A DNA stretch of 17,496 bases from Gemmatimonadota bacterium (GCA_012959595.1 DUCW01000153.1:1-17496), one strand, 5' to 3'. Positions 1-8,966 are shown, counted from the first letter of the stretch. Numbers and translations: made by a program. Notes: generated by a model not told the origin, from the letters alone.

Positions 1-797
1 CCCGCCGCAATAGATTTAGTCCAAGTATACAGACCGACCTTCCAATCCCAAGGAACGTTATGAGGTACATCGTAAGATAGAACAGCCGCAGCGGAGGTAT
101 TCGGTCCAGGATGCCCTGATGTGACCTTATGAGGATCACTCCCCTGTTCGCTCCACATAAATAGGCCACCTTCTGGACGTTTTGCAGCCAAAGGATCAAG
201 AGTCGCACTACTGGCCCCTTTGTAATGTACTTTAGGATGCGTCCCCTTCTCTGGCTTTCTAACCGCGACAGATTGTCTTGATATAATTTGATTGACCTTT
301 GACAAGGGATCAGTCATATCGCCGACCAATATTGCTTGGGTCGGGCACACGACTACACACGCTGGTTCAAGACCAATATCAATCCGATGGGCGCAAAAAT
401 TACATTTTTCCGCCGACTTGTCTTCTGGATTTATAAAAATTGCATCGTAGGGACATGCTGCTATACACGCTTTACAGCCGATACAAGAAGATTTGTCAAA
501 ATCAATGATCCCATCATGGCGAGCGTACATCGCAGAAGTCGGACATGCCGGGACACAGGGTGCACTAGAGCATTGGTTACATCTGGTAACCTGAAAAGAC
601 CTTCGCGTCTGAGGATAGTGACCGACGTCTACATACTTGACATAGGTTCTTGTAACTGAAAGAGGGACCTTATTTTCAGATTTACATACAGTAGTACATG
701 CGTGACAACCTATACACCTTGTATGATCCAACACTTTAGCCCAAACGGGGCTGGTATCTCTCAATTCCACTGTTTTCTGATCTTTAATCTCGCCCAT
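1..797 (-). CDS. four-cluster [4Fe-4S] electron-transfer subunit, apparently fused to an NrfD-type membrane subunit (partial, runs off the left edge)
   Basis: The first 265 codons are visible and the frame is open to the window edge. Four ferredoxin-type cysteine groups bind [4Fe-4S] clusters: C28/C31/C34/C38, C73/C76/C81/C85, C105/C108/C111/C115 and C132/C135/C147/C151. This is the arrangement of the PsrB/NrfC/DmsB family, which carries electrons between a molybdopterin catalytic subunit and a quinone-reactive membrane subunit. After the clusters the protein does not end but continues through a linker to PWDWKVGLYTWTKSIAA, which resembles the first membrane segment of NrfD/PsrC proteins, so I infer a fused ferredoxin-NrfD protein. 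The ATG is fixed by an in-frame TAA two codons upstream, and AAGGAAG precedes it closely. No signal peptide is seen, so the clusters probably face the cytoplasm unless a partner exports them. It begins 19 bases after the RND pump gene. Family is sure; fusion and substrate are inference. Confidence 0.85.
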   Translation of the reverse strand, partial: MGEIKDQKTVELRDTSPVWAKVLDHTRCIGCHACTTVCKSENKVPLSVTRTYVKYVDVGHYPQTRRSFQVTRCNQCSSAPCVPACPTSAMYARHDGIIDFDKSSCIGCKACIAACPYDAIFINPEDKSAEKCNFCAHRIDIGLEPACVVVCPTQAILVGDMTDPLSKVNQIISRQSVAVRKPEKGTHPKVHYKGASSATLDPLAAKRPEGGLFMWSEQGSDPHKVTSGHPGPNTSAAAVLSYDVPHNVPWDWKVGLYTWTKSIAA

Positions 798-816
798 TCT
801 TCCTTAATCAGCCTAA

Positions 817-1665
817 TCACAGAGCCTGTTTGGAAATAGTAAATTTCCTCCGAATCAATCTCACCGTGTTGTCGAGCATATAGTAGAGGACCGGCACAAG
901 AATCAAGGTCAAGAATGTTGCAAATAAAATCCCAACTATTACAGCAATTGCCATAGGACCCCACCAAGCCGCTTGCATACCACCCCAATACAAATCTGGA
1001 TTTAATTTGGTGAACAGACCGAGAAAGTCAAAATTTAATCCAATTGCCAGGGGCACTAATCCTAAGGCAGTAGTTACAGCAGTGAGAATAACCGGACGGA
1101 AACGAACTTGACCACCCCGTAAAAGTGCCTCACGTATTCCTAAACCGTCTCTAGACCGAAGAACATCAATATAATCAATCAGCACAATGGCATTGTTTAC
1201 CACTATCCCCGCTAAAGAAATAAGACCCACTCCAGTCATTATAATGACAAATGGCATACGGAAAATTATAAGTCCCCAGAAAACTCCAGCCGTGGACAGC
1301 AATACAGAGGCAAGGATTATCACCGGTTTAATAACCGAATTAAATTGAGTGACTAAAATTAAGGCTATCAATCCTAAACCCAAAAGAAAAGCTACAACAA
1401 GGAAATCCATAGCTTCTTTCTGGTCTTCTGCCTGTCCAGTATAACGAAGCTGATAGCCCACGGGGATAACATTTTCAGAAAAATCAGTTAGCACACTTAT
1501 TACTTCCGTCAAAACAGCATTGCTATTTAGGCCAGCCCTGGTGTCCGCACTAATGGTAGCCATCCGAACTTGATTCTTGCGACGGATACTACCCAACCCT
1601 TCGCCTACTTCCCAAGTTGCCACAGATAGGAGTGGTATTTGATTGTCTTCACTCACGATCGTCAA
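817..1665 (-). CDS. RND efflux pump, C-terminal part, out of frame with the N-terminal part
   Basis: This reading frame holds the last membrane half of an AcrB-like RND pump. It has the end of the second periplasmic porter domain (SIRRKNQVRMATISADTRAG), then membrane helices 8-12 with GIVVNNAIVLIDYI in the TM10 position and FRPVILTAVTTALGLVPLA after it. AcrB has a relay lysine in TM10; here the corresponding stretch has Asn-Asn, as in the HAE1 branch with simpler relays. The marked start at 1665 is not a real one: recognisable pump sequence continues upstream in the same frame (DEYDIVVRLGQEYRDELES, preceded by AIQGVEATKYRTGS) until a TAG at 1792-1794. This segment and the frame at 1662-4235 are therefore one gene, spanning 817-4235, split by a frame change near 1780. 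As it stands this part would not be translated with the rest. Confidence 0.85.
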   Translation of the reverse strand: MTIVSEDNQIPLLSVATWEVGEGLGSIRRKNQVRMATISADTRAGLNSNAVLTEVISVLTDFSENVIPVGYQLRYTGQAEDQKEAMDFLVVAFLLGLGLIALILVTQFNSVIKPVIILASVLLSTAGVFWGLIIFRMPFVIIMTGVGLISLAGIVVNNAIVLIDYIDVLRSRDGLGIREALLRGGQVRFRPVILTAVTTALGLVPLAIGLNFDFLGLFTKLNPDLYWGGMQAAWWGPMAIAVIVGILFATFLTLILVPVLYYMLDNTVRLIRRKFTISKQAL

Positions 1666-4235
1666 TTCTCTGAGACTCTCAAGTTCATCTCTGTATTCCT
1701 GACCAAGTCTGACGACAATATCGTATTCATCACTTCCGGTCCGATATTTTGTTGCTTCGACACCTTGAATAGCGCTTCGAGACCCACTTCTCTACTTGAT
1801 ATACCATAGAGGGCCGCTTTTTCTCTATCCACATAGACGGAAAGCTCTGGGCGGGCTTGATCCAAATCACTTTCCAAACCAACCAATTTTCCGTAAACAG
1901 AATTGTTTTGCAAAATGCTCAATATTTTGTCGGAAAGCTCTTTCAATATTTCGGGGTTTTCACCAGTCACCTCAATATTAATCGGCAATCCTTGTGCTGG
2001 ACCTTGAGCGGTTTGTTCCACAGTGATTTCAGCTCCAGCCACATCAGTTCCTAAGGAAGTCTGCATATCAGCCAGAAAATTTCTGGCATCAAAGTGGCGC
2101 GAAGCGAAGTCAACCATGCTTATCGTTACCCGACCAGAATTTGGCCCAGAAGCACCACCACTCATGGGATTACTACCACCAGATCCCGATCCTCCCACAG
2201 TAGCGACTACAGAAGATACATCAACCATGCCTCTGGTTCTGTCAATCGCAGTTTCCATCAGTTTGGCCACCACATCCGTCGCTTCTGCTCGACTTCCCAC
2301 TGGAAGCTGAATATCCACCATGATGTTTTCTGGAGGCATATCTTCTGGGAAAAATTCTACACCAGAGTTGAACCGATTAAATAGGAATAAGGTAAATATT
2401 AGTCCCAAAATGGACCCAGTCACTACCGATTTTCTGTGGTTGAGAGCGGATTCAAGTTGCCTACTATACACTGCAATAACTTTCGGTACCCATGCGTCCT
2501 GAAATTTCCTGGAAATACTTCTGACAAAGAACCGATAAACCGCAAAAACCAGTAAAATCAGCGTCAATGCGACCACTGCTGTCACAAAATTAATCATCGC
2601 TATAGCAGTGAAAATGGATACTAAAATGGCAACAAGAGTTCGTCTTACTAACGGAGTCAATCTCGGCGGAGGCTCGTGATCCAAACGAAGAAATGTAGCA
2701 CAAAGGGTGGGAACTATCACCAAGGCAACGAATAGAGAACTCGAGAGAGCAATTATCAATGTGATAGGCATGAAGCCCATGAATTTCCCGACCTCTCCAG
2801 GCCAGAACATGAGAGGAGCAAATACAGCCAATGTAGTTAGCGTCGCCGCTATCACAGGCCCTGCTACTTCTCCAGTCGCTTTCTTGGCTGCCTCACGCTT
2901 ATCCCAGCCTTCTTCTACGTAACGGTATATATTTTCCACAACCACAATCGCATTATCAACTAGCATTCCTAACGCCAAAATCAATGAAAACAAGACAACC
3001 ATGTTGAGAGTGATCTCTAAGGCATTTAATACTATGAAAGTAAGCAGCATGGATAAGGGTATTGAAATCGCCACAAAAAGTGAGTTGCCGACGCCTAAAA
3101 AGAACAAGAGGATGATAATTATAAGTATGAGCCCGGAGATAATATTATTCTCCAAATTGCTCACCATATCGGCAACAGCCTTAGACTGATCAGATGTAAC
3201 CTTGACAACGGTCGTCGGAGGCAAAACCGTCTCCATATCGAGAACCGCAGCCTTCACCATGTCCGATGTCTCGATGATGCTATAGCCGGAACGTTTTATC
3301 ACATCTAATGTGACGACTGGAGAACCATCTAGACGAGCAAAGCTTGTCCTATCTTGAAATCCGAACTCTACCCGTGCCACATCGCGAACATAAACTGGAC
3401 GACCGGATTCCGCTTCAACCACTAGATCATTGATTGTGGTCGGATCATCGATTGAGCCATCCACTCTCACTAAGTAGGTAAATGATCCTACATCGATTGA
3501 GCCTCCTGGTATATTCACGTTTTCGTTACGAATCGCCTCTATTACATCGTTTATAGAGAGTCCGTAAAACTGTAGCCGATCTCGTTGTACATCTACCTGA
3601 ACTTCTCTATCTAATCCACCACGAATCCCAACCCTCAAAACAGAGGGTATCTGTTCAATTCTTTCTTGAATGGCCTCACCAATTTTCTTGAGACGAACTA
3701 AATCGTATTGCCCCGCAAGATTAACCTGCATGATCGGAATCTCGGAAAAGCTGAACTCCACTATGGAAGGATCTTCTGCTTCGGCAGGCAATTCGGCTTT
3801 AGCTAGGTCCACTTTTTCTCGAATTTTTTGGAGTGCTTCATCTAAATTCACAGAAGCCTCGAACTCAGCAACTATGCTGGAATAACCCTCGACTGAAGTT
3901 GACGTCAAATCCTTTATATCCGAAATTGTCGACAACTCTTCTTCAAGAGGACGGGTCAACAGACTCTCAATATCCGCCGGAGACACTCCGGGATAAACCG
4001 TGTTGATAGCTAGAATGGGAATCTCGACCTCTGGGAAAGATTCCCTCGGTATCACTCTGTAGGAAAAAAAACCTAAAACAGTTATGAAGAAAAGTAGGAC
4101 GCCTATGCTTGTCCCATGATCAATAGCCCAGCTGGTTGGAGGGAATTCTTTATATTCTCCAGAAGATTTATCAGCTTGAAAAACTCCCAACTGTTTGGGG
4201 TCCGTGTCATCCCCAGAACTGTCAATAATGGTCAT
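1662..4235 (-). CDS. RND efflux pump (AcrB/HAE1 family), N-terminal 857 residues, frameshifted
   Basis: This is the inner-membrane proton-driven pump of a tripartite efflux system. A hydrophilic N-terminal tail of about 35 residues precedes TM1. It then shows RVIPRESFPEVEIPILAI and YPGVSPADIESLLTRPLEE, both typical of the first porter domain. Helices 2-6 follow, with GMLVDNAIVVVENIYRY in TM4 near residue 425; AcrB has Asp-Asp there (D407/D408) and here it is Asp-Asn. A Gly/Ser/Asn-rich loop lies around 2140-2200. The second porter domain is correct up to ALYGISSREVG (about base 1783), after which the frame gives unrelated residues and stops at 1662; the continuation lies in the -1 frame. An intact protein would be about 1140 residues, long for a family usually near 1040-1100. 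The start is 12 bases after the adaptor gene's stop. Either a recent pseudogene or an assembly error. Confidence 0.88.
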   Translation of the reverse strand: MTIIDSSGDDTDPKQLGVFQADKSSGEYKEFPPTSWAIDHGTSIGVLLFFITVLGFFSYRVIPRESFPEVEIPILAINTVYPGVSPADIESLLTRPLEEELSTISDIKDLTSTSVEGYSSIVAEFEASVNLDEALQKIREKVDLAKAELPAEAEDPSIVEFSFSEIPIMQVNLAGQYDLVRLKKIGEAIQERIEQIPSVLRVGIRGGLDREVQVDVQRDRLQFYGLSINDVIEAIRNENVNIPGGSIDVGSFTYLVRVDGSIDDPTTINDLVVEAESGRPVYVRDVARVEFGFQDRTSFARLDGSPVVTLDVIKRSGYSIIETSDMVKAAVLDMETVLPPTTVVKVTSDQSKAVADMVSNLENNIISGLILIIIILLFFLGVGNSLFVAISIPLSMLLTFIVLNALEITLNMVVLFSLILALGMLVDNAIVVVENIYRYVEEGWDKREAAKKATGEVAGPVIAATLTTLAVFAPLMFWPGEVGKFMGFMPITLIIALSSSLFVALVIVPTLCATFLRLDHEPPPRLTPLVRRTLVAILVSIFTAIAMINFVTAVVALTLILLVFAVYRFFVRSISRKFQDAWVPKVIAVYSRQLESALNHRKSVVTGSILGLIFTLFLFNRFNSGVEFFPEDMPPENIMVDIQLPVGSRAEATDVVAKLMETAIDRTRGMVDVSSVVATVGGSGSGGSNPMSGGASGPNSGRVTISMVDFASRHFDARNFLADMQTSLGTDVAGAEITVEQTAQGPAQGLPINIEVTGENPEILKELSDKILSILQNNSVYGKLVGLESDLDQARPELSVYVDREKAALYGISSREVGLEALFKVSKQQNIGPEVMNTILSSDLVRNTEMNLRVSEN

Positions 4236-4247
4236 ATGTGACGCATC

Positions 4248-5363
4248 TTATTCATTCCCGACGATATTGACTATATCCCCATTTGCAACCAGGGTCTGGC
4301 CCATAACTATGAGCTGATCGCCTGCACTCAAACCACTTTCGATTAATACTCTGTTCTGTTGACTTGGCCCTACCTCCACAGCCCGAGACATGGCACGAGA
4401 ATCGCTGCCTACATCGTCCACTAGATATACAACAAACCCACTTTCAGTCCTGACCAAAGCTTCTTGAGGAATGACAATGACGTCCATAAAATTTTTGCGA
4501 ACCACACTAACATTGGCAAGCATCTCAGACTTGATCATAGCATCGGGATTATCCATTTCCAGTTCTACCCTAAAGGTTCGGCTACTTGGTTCTACGGTTG
4601 CACCTACGTAGCTTATCGTCCCTTCAGAGTTCATCCCCAGTACGTCAAAAAAAGCCGTCGCTTTGGTGCCCGGTGAAACATCCAGGGCATACCTTTCAGG
4701 AACACCCACCACCACTTTCATCGGATTAAGGGAAACTAGACGGCCCACATCGCTCCCTACATTCACCATAGTACCTATCTCTACCATTCTATCTTCTAGA
4801 ACACCATCTATAGGTGCACGTATGACAGTATTCCCAAGGCGAGTCAGAAGGATGTCCAAACGTGCATCAGCTTGCTCAGAGGCATACCTCGCTTGCAAGT
4901 AGGCTAACTCTGATCCTACTTCGTCATCCTCAAAAAGCTTTTTGCGTCTCACCCAAGTCTCCGCTGCCAGATTAGCTGCAGCTCTGGCTTCCGACACCTG
5001 ACTCCTCAAGATTTGGTCGTCTATCTTGAACAACTCTTGACCCATCCGCACAGAACTTCCCTTTTCCGAACTGATGTTCCGAATCACCCCTGATTCCTGA
5101 GCTGAGATTGTGACATCCTGATCAGCGACAGCAACACCGGTAAGATTGATTATTTCTGCGAAAGATTGCCATTCCAACCTCAGAATCTCAACGTTGAATA
5201 GGCGAGGCGATCCTTGGATCAAAACACCCTGGTCCAAGACATCGATGGAAGGCTCTGCTTCTGCACCACCGCCACAACCGGAAATGGTGATCCAGAGCAA
5301 TGCCGCCACTTTAAAGTAAAAATCCCTTGAGAATCTATTAATAACTATCGTTCGCTCGATCAC
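4248..5363 (-). CDS. RND efflux periplasmic adaptor (membrane fusion) lipoprotein
   Basis: The protein bridges the inner-membrane pump and the outer-membrane channel, of the AcrA/HlyD type. The N-terminus carries a membrane segment ending in a lipobox (WITISGC, Cys30) followed by Gly-Gly-Gly, so it is probably lipid-anchored in the inner membrane. A biotinyl-lipoyl half motif (QESGVIRNISSEKGSSVRMGQELF) is followed by a coiled-coil hairpin (about residues 115-175), the second lipoyl half (VIRAPIDGVLEDRMVEIGTMVNVG) and a beta-barrel with PERYALDVSPGTKATAFF. Length is 371 residues, normal for the family. The start is GTG at 5363, inside a GTGA overlap with the stop of the upstream channel gene, which points to coupled translation. 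The pump gene follows 12 bases after its stop. No substrate can be read from the sequence. Confidence 0.92.
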   Translation of the reverse strand: MIERTIVINRFSRDFYFKVAALLWITISGCGGGAEAEPSIDVLDQGVLIQGSPRLFNVEILRLEWQSFAEIINLTGVAVADQDVTISAQESGVIRNISSEKGSSVRMGQELFKIDDQILRSQVSEARAAANLAAETWVRRKKLFEDDEVGSELAYLQARYASEQADARLDILLTRLGNTVIRAPIDGVLEDRMVEIGTMVNVGSDVGRLVSLNPMKVVVGVPERYALDVSPGTKATAFFDVLGMNSEGTISYVGATVEPSSRTFRVELEMDNPDAMIKSEMLANVSVVRKNFMDVIVIPQEALVRTESGFVVYLVDDVGSDSRAMSRAVEVGPSQQNRVLIESGLSAGDQLIVMGQTLVANGDIVNIVGNE

Positions 5364-6820
5364 TTTAGTAATTCACTCTGAGAAGTCGAATCAACCATGG
5401 GAACCTTTCCCACGGCCAAATCTAAGTTAGCTTGTGCCACTAAAAAATCGTATACCGCTCCCGCATAGTTGAACTCACTTTGTCTAAGGGCTACCTCGGC
5501 ATCGGTCAGCTCTAGTTGTCCCATCACCCCTTCCCTATACTCTGCACTTACTATTTCAAATCCACGTTCAGCCAGTTCTACCGCCTTCCGTTGGCCGTGA
5601 GCTCTCAATCTTGCTTCCTGAAGCTGATCCCAGATTGTCTTGATTTCAGCACCTGCTCTAGCTCTAGCGAGACGCCGCTGAACTCTAACTTGACTGAGGG
5701 CAGCCTGTTTCTGATCAATCCGAGCATCCTTGGAGAACCCACCAAACAAAGGCCAAGTTACCCTAAGTCCAGCCTGTTGTGAAAACGCTCTAAGCTTAGG
5801 GTCAGCGAAAAAATCTGGACTACCATTTTGCTGAGCCGTAACCCCGTAAGATCCAAAGAGCACTACCTCCGGCAAATAACGTGCTCTCTCTATTCTCAAC
5901 TCAGCTCTTCTCAAATCTTCAGACTGATCTAGTGTCCGCAAGTCTGGTCTTGCTTCTTGTGCAGTGTCGAGGAAATTTTCCGTTACAGTGCCCGTTTCCA
6001 AACTCCAGGAGGAAAATTCTAGGATCTCCCGATTCGCGGCAGAATTATTTTCTACATCATCTATAGTAATTTGTGCCAGGGATCCCGATACAATCAGCCC
6101 ATCAGATTCCTCTATAACAAGTTCTATACCCAAGTCTCTTTTCAATTCCATTACAGAGCTCTTCGCTTGCAACAAACTGGGGTTCAAATTTGCCAATTCG
6201 ACCTCCAGCCTCAACACATCGTAATCCGTCGCCAAACCTACTTCTCTAAGTGCACTTGTCTCTTTCAAAGATTTGTCCAATCTTGCTATGGAATTTTCGA
6301 CTAGTCGCACCTGCTCCTGGGATAACAATAGACCATAGTAAATCAGTCTGACACGTGTCACTACTGATTGTGCTCTTCCGCGCACATTTTCACGTTGAAT
6401 ATCTAAAAATCGAGAAGCAGCCGACATAGCACCCATCATTGTTGGACTAAATAAATTTTGTTCAACGTTGATGTTGCTTTGCCAAATGTTGTCAGATCCA
6501 AATTGAACAGGAATTAGCTCCGATGGGTCGGCAGAAGGATCAAAAATGACAGCAGGAAGGAAACTAGAAGCAATGGCTAAATTCCTACTATACGCCGCAG
6601 AAGCATCAATTTTGGGGAAGAGAGTGCTTCTTGATTCCGATACCTGCTCGCTAGCTATTTCTAAATCTAAACGGGCATCCTTTATATCCTCACTGTTTTC
6701 GAGGGCTATTCTAACTGCCTCTTTCAAGCCAAGGGAATGTTCCTGAGCCATCATCAATTCGGCTGAAATCAAAAGCATCCACAAAATAAAAATACTATAG
6801 CTACTGATAGGTTTCTTCAT
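5360..6820 (-). CDS. TolC-family outer-membrane efflux channel
   Basis: This is the outer-membrane exit duct of the efflux system. It has the two-repeat OEP architecture: a first repeat beginning LGLKEAVRIALENSEDIKDARLDLEIA, and a second near ARPDLRTLDQSEDLRRAELRIERARYLPEVVLFGSYG, with the usual WPLFGGFSKDARIDQ and a final helix ending YDFLVAQANLDLAVGKV. I chose the ATG at 6820, which gives 486 residues and a clean signal peptide (MKKPISSYSIFILWMLLISA, then ELMMAQ), with AAGGA a few bases upstream. The frame also opens at a GTG at 6895, but that would put 25 highly basic residues ahead of the signal. It is the first gene of a three-gene operon, overlapping the adaptor gene by 4 bases. The 146 bases between it and the malate dehydrogenase gene presumably hold the efflux promoter, though I could not pick one out. 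Confidence 0.9.
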   Translation of the reverse strand: MKKPISSYSIFILWMLLISAELMMAQEHSLGLKEAVRIALENSEDIKDARLDLEIASEQVSESRSTLFPKIDASAAYSRNLAIASSFLPAVIFDPSADPSELIPVQFGSDNIWQSNINVEQNLFSPTMMGAMSAASRFLDIQRENVRGRAQSVVTRVRLIYYGLLLSQEQVRLVENSIARLDKSLKETSALREVGLATDYDVLRLEVELANLNPSLLQAKSSVMELKRDLGIELVIEESDGLIVSGSLAQITIDDVENNSAANREILEFSSWSLETGTVTENFLDTAQEARPDLRTLDQSEDLRRAELRIERARYLPEVVLFGSYGVTAQQNGSPDFFADPKLRAFSQQAGLRVTWPLFGGFSKDARIDQKQAALSQVRVQRRLARARAGAEIKTIWDQLQEARLRAHGQRKAVELAERGFEIVSAEYREGVMGQLELTDAEVALRQSEFNYAGAVYDFLVAQANLDLAVGKVPMVDSTSQSELLK

Positions 6821-6937
6821 ATGTCCTTGAGGTTTCCTTTTCCCAAATTTTTTCCTAAAGGTGACTGACACGGATAGGCGAATGCGATTGTCCACTACTT
6901 AGATGCTGACTCACATCATTTTGTTTTATGACAAATG

Positions 6938-6955
6938 ACAGAAACAGCATTCTGT
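6938..6955. repeat. short inverted repeat between malate dehydrogenase and efflux operon
   Basis: The arms ACAGAA and TTCTGT flank a six-base loop. It lies just after the malate dehydrogenase stop codon in the direction of transcription and before the TolC-like gene. On the minus strand there is no run of T after it, so as an intrinsic terminator it would be weak. It could equally be an operator for the efflux operon or chance. Confidence 0.25.
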
Positions 6956-6966
6956 ATTTTATACAA

Positions 6967-7902
6967 TCACAGAGATTCCAGGCTGCTCATTGTGTCTTTG
7001 ACAGCACTTACACTGTCGGCCAAAGCTTCTCTTTCAGGTCCAGTGAGCTCCACTTCTATTATTCTGTCAATCCCTTTCGCGCCCAATACACAAGGCACTC
7101 CGAGAAAAATATCATTGTAACCGAATTCACCCTGGAGATATGCGGCACATGGAAGGATTCTCCGTTTATCCTTAACGATAGATTCGGTCATCTGGACTGC
7201 AGCAGCTGAGGGTGCATAATAAGCACTACCCGTCTTCAGATGACCAACTATTTCAGCTCCTCCCTTCCTTGTACGCTCTATGAGTTTCTCCAATTTTTCA
7301 GGCCCAATAAACTGGGTCAAAGGAATTCCGGACACTGTCGTGTAAGAAACCAAGGGAACCATTGTATCCCCATGCCCCCCCAGAACCAAAGCCTGAATAT
7401 CTTCTACACTCACTCCTAACTCCAGAGCTATAAAGGATCGGAAACGAGCAGTGTCCAACACCCCTGCCATGCCTATCACTCTCTCTCTTTCAAAACCTGT
7501 TTCCTGCAAAGCTACATATGCCATAACATCCAAAGGATTAGACACAACTATTACAATTGAATCTGGAGCCACTCTGGCAATTTCCTTAGAAACAGACTTC
7601 ACTATGTTCGCATTGGTTTTCAAGAGATCGTCTCTACTCATCCCCGGCTTTCGAGCAATACCAGCAGTCACGATAAAAATATCGGACCCTGCAGCGGGGT
7701 CGTAATCATTACAGCCAATTACTCTAGAATCGAAACCTTCTACCGGTGCACTCTCCCATTGATCCAGGCTCTTGCCTTGTGGGATTCCTTCTACCACATC
7801 GATAAGGATAATTTCACGTGCTAGTTCTTTCTCAGCTAACCTTTGGGCACATGTAGAACCCACATTGCCAGCACCAACTACTGTGATTTTTTTTGTACTC
7901 AT
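6967..7902 (-). CDS. mdh: malate dehydrogenase (LDH-like type, NAD-dependent)
   Basis: The enzyme interconverts malate and oxaloacetate with NAD in the citric acid cycle, in the cytoplasm. The nucleotide-binding loop is GAGNVG at residues 10-15, with Asp35 at the end of the second strand, which favours NAD over NADP. The substrate loop reads ARKPGMSRDDLLKTN: Arg at 84 and 90 is the malate signature, where lactate dehydrogenases have Gln at the first position. Asp150 and His177 (GGHGDT) form the catalytic relay and Arg153 binds substrate. Its 311 residues match the usual 310-320. CAGGG upstream of the ATG serves as ribosome binding site. It lies 79 bases downstream of moaA, so it may be read from the moa promoter or have its own; I saw no clear promoter in the gap. 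Confidence 0.95.
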   Translation of the reverse strand: MSTKKITVVGAGNVGSTCAQRLAEKELAREIILIDVVEGIPQGKSLDQWESAPVEGFDSRVIGCNDYDPAAGSDIFIVTAGIARKPGMSRDDLLKTNANIVKSVSKEIARVAPDSIVIVVSNPLDVMAYVALQETGFERERVIGMAGVLDTARFRSFIALELGVSVEDIQALVLGGHGDTMVPLVSYTTVSGIPLTQFIGPEKLEKLIERTRKGGAEIVGHLKTGSAYYAPSAAAVQMTESIVKDKRRILPCAAYLQGEFGYNDIFLGVPCVLGAKGIDRIIEVELTGPEREALADSVSAVKDTMSSLESL

Positions 7903-7981
7903 GAGACCCTGAAAATAAAGTGTTTAGAATTGCCAATCAGATGGTAAACTGCCAGGAATAAACTACCGAAATTTTACTGAT

Positions 7982-8962
7982 TCATCCACCTGTCTGAGAC
8001 AATGCAACCAAGCCCCCAGATCCTTCCATACTACCTTGAATCAGATGATGCCTTTCTGGTTTGATCCTCAATGTCTCTTCAATGAGTGGAACGATATCTC
8101 TTGTTTCGCGCAGAGCATCTCGAAGGTTGGTTTGAATGTCGCCGAAAAGACAAGGCCGGAGTTGTCCGTCTGCTGTCAATCTCATCCTGTTACATCTGTC
8201 ACAGAAATTGTGACTCATCGGTGTGATCACACCCACTGTACCCTTGGCCTCGGGAAATTTGAAATAAGTTGCAGGTCCATTTCCTACCGGTCCGGTCACT
8301 GGATGCAATTCCGAAATTGACCGAAGCCTAGAAAGGACTTCCTGGCAGGACACAAAACTCTTTGCACTCAGGTCGAGATTAGAACCGGTGGGCATCAATT
8401 CTATGAACCGTACACTCCATGGCTTGTCCTTTGTCATAAGAGCAAAATCTTCTATCTCATCGTCATTCTGACCACCAATCACCACCACGTTGATTTTTAT
8501 GGGATGGAAATCCAATTCCTGGGCAACCTCAATCCCACGCATGATTCGGTGAAAGGAACCCGGTCTTCTAGAAATAGCATCCACTCGGTCAGCTTTTAGG
8601 GAATCTAAAGAAATGTTAACCCTGTCGATGCCGGCATCTCGAAGACTCTGCCCTTGTTCAGCAAGTAGAATAGCGTTAGTGGAAAGTGATATATCTTCAA
8701 TTCCTGGGACCTGTGCTACCATCTCGACTAGTTTCCAAAGATCCTTTCTCACCAAAGGTTCTCCTCCAGTGAAACGCACTTTGCACAAGCCCATTGGAGC
8801 CATTACTCGAACGATGTCTGCGATTTCTTCGAAACTCAATATGCTCTGTCGTTTTAACCAATCCAGTCCTTCCATGGGCATGCAGTAAACACAACGCAAA
8901 TTACATTTGTCAGTCACGGAGATCCGCAGGTACTCAATTTTTCTGCCAAATTGATCGATCAT
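7982..8962 (-). CDS. moaA: GTP 3',8-cyclase, molybdenum cofactor biosynthesis protein A
   Basis: This radical-SAM enzyme makes the first committed step of molybdopterin synthesis, turning GTP into 3',8-cyclo-7,8-dihydro-GTP, which MoaC then converts to cyclic pyranopterin monophosphate. The N-terminal SAM cluster is C20-x3-C24-x2-C27 (CNLRCVYC), followed by GGEP at 67-70. The second, substrate-binding cluster is C254, C257 and C271 (CDRCNRMRLTADGQLRPC). The C-terminus ends in Gly-Gly (LSQTGG), the double-glycine tail needed for activity in the family. Length of 326 is normal. It starts 4 bases after the moaE stop. No moaC, needed for the next step, is in the window. Confidence 0.96.
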   Translation of the reverse strand: MIDQFGRKIEYLRISVTDKCNLRCVYCMPMEGLDWLKRQSILSFEEIADIVRVMAPMGLCKVRFTGGEPLVRKDLWKLVEMVAQVPGIEDISLSTNAILLAEQGQSLRDAGIDRVNISLDSLKADRVDAISRRPGSFHRIMRGIEVAQELDFHPIKINVVVIGGQNDDEIEDFALMTKDKPWSVRFIELMPTGSNLDLSAKSFVSCQEVLSRLRSISELHPVTGPVGNGPATYFKFPEAKGTVGVITPMSHNFCDRCNRMRLTADGQLRPCLFGDIQTNLRDALRETRDIVPLIEETLRIKPERHHLIQGSMEGSGGLVALSQTGG

Positions 8963-8966
8963 TTCA

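Noticed and set aside
336..659. A plus-strand open frame of 107 codons near the left end.
   Set aside because: It lies wholly opposite the iron-sulfur protein, whose cysteine motifs are clear on the minus strand.
817..1665. The C-terminal pump frame as an independent gene with its own start at 1665.
   Set aside because: Recognisable pump sequence continues upstream of that start in the same frame, so it is the tail of one broken gene.
1662..1830. Programmed -1 ribosomal frameshifting that would join the two halves of the RND pump.
   Set aside because: No slippery heptamer is in the right frame, and the pump sequence is already wrong in the first frame from about 1780, well before any A-rich stretch where slippage might occur.
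6890..6895. GTG at 6895 as the start of the TolC-like channel.
   Set aside because: It would add 25 basic residues in front of a well-formed signal peptide; the ATG at 6820 fits better.
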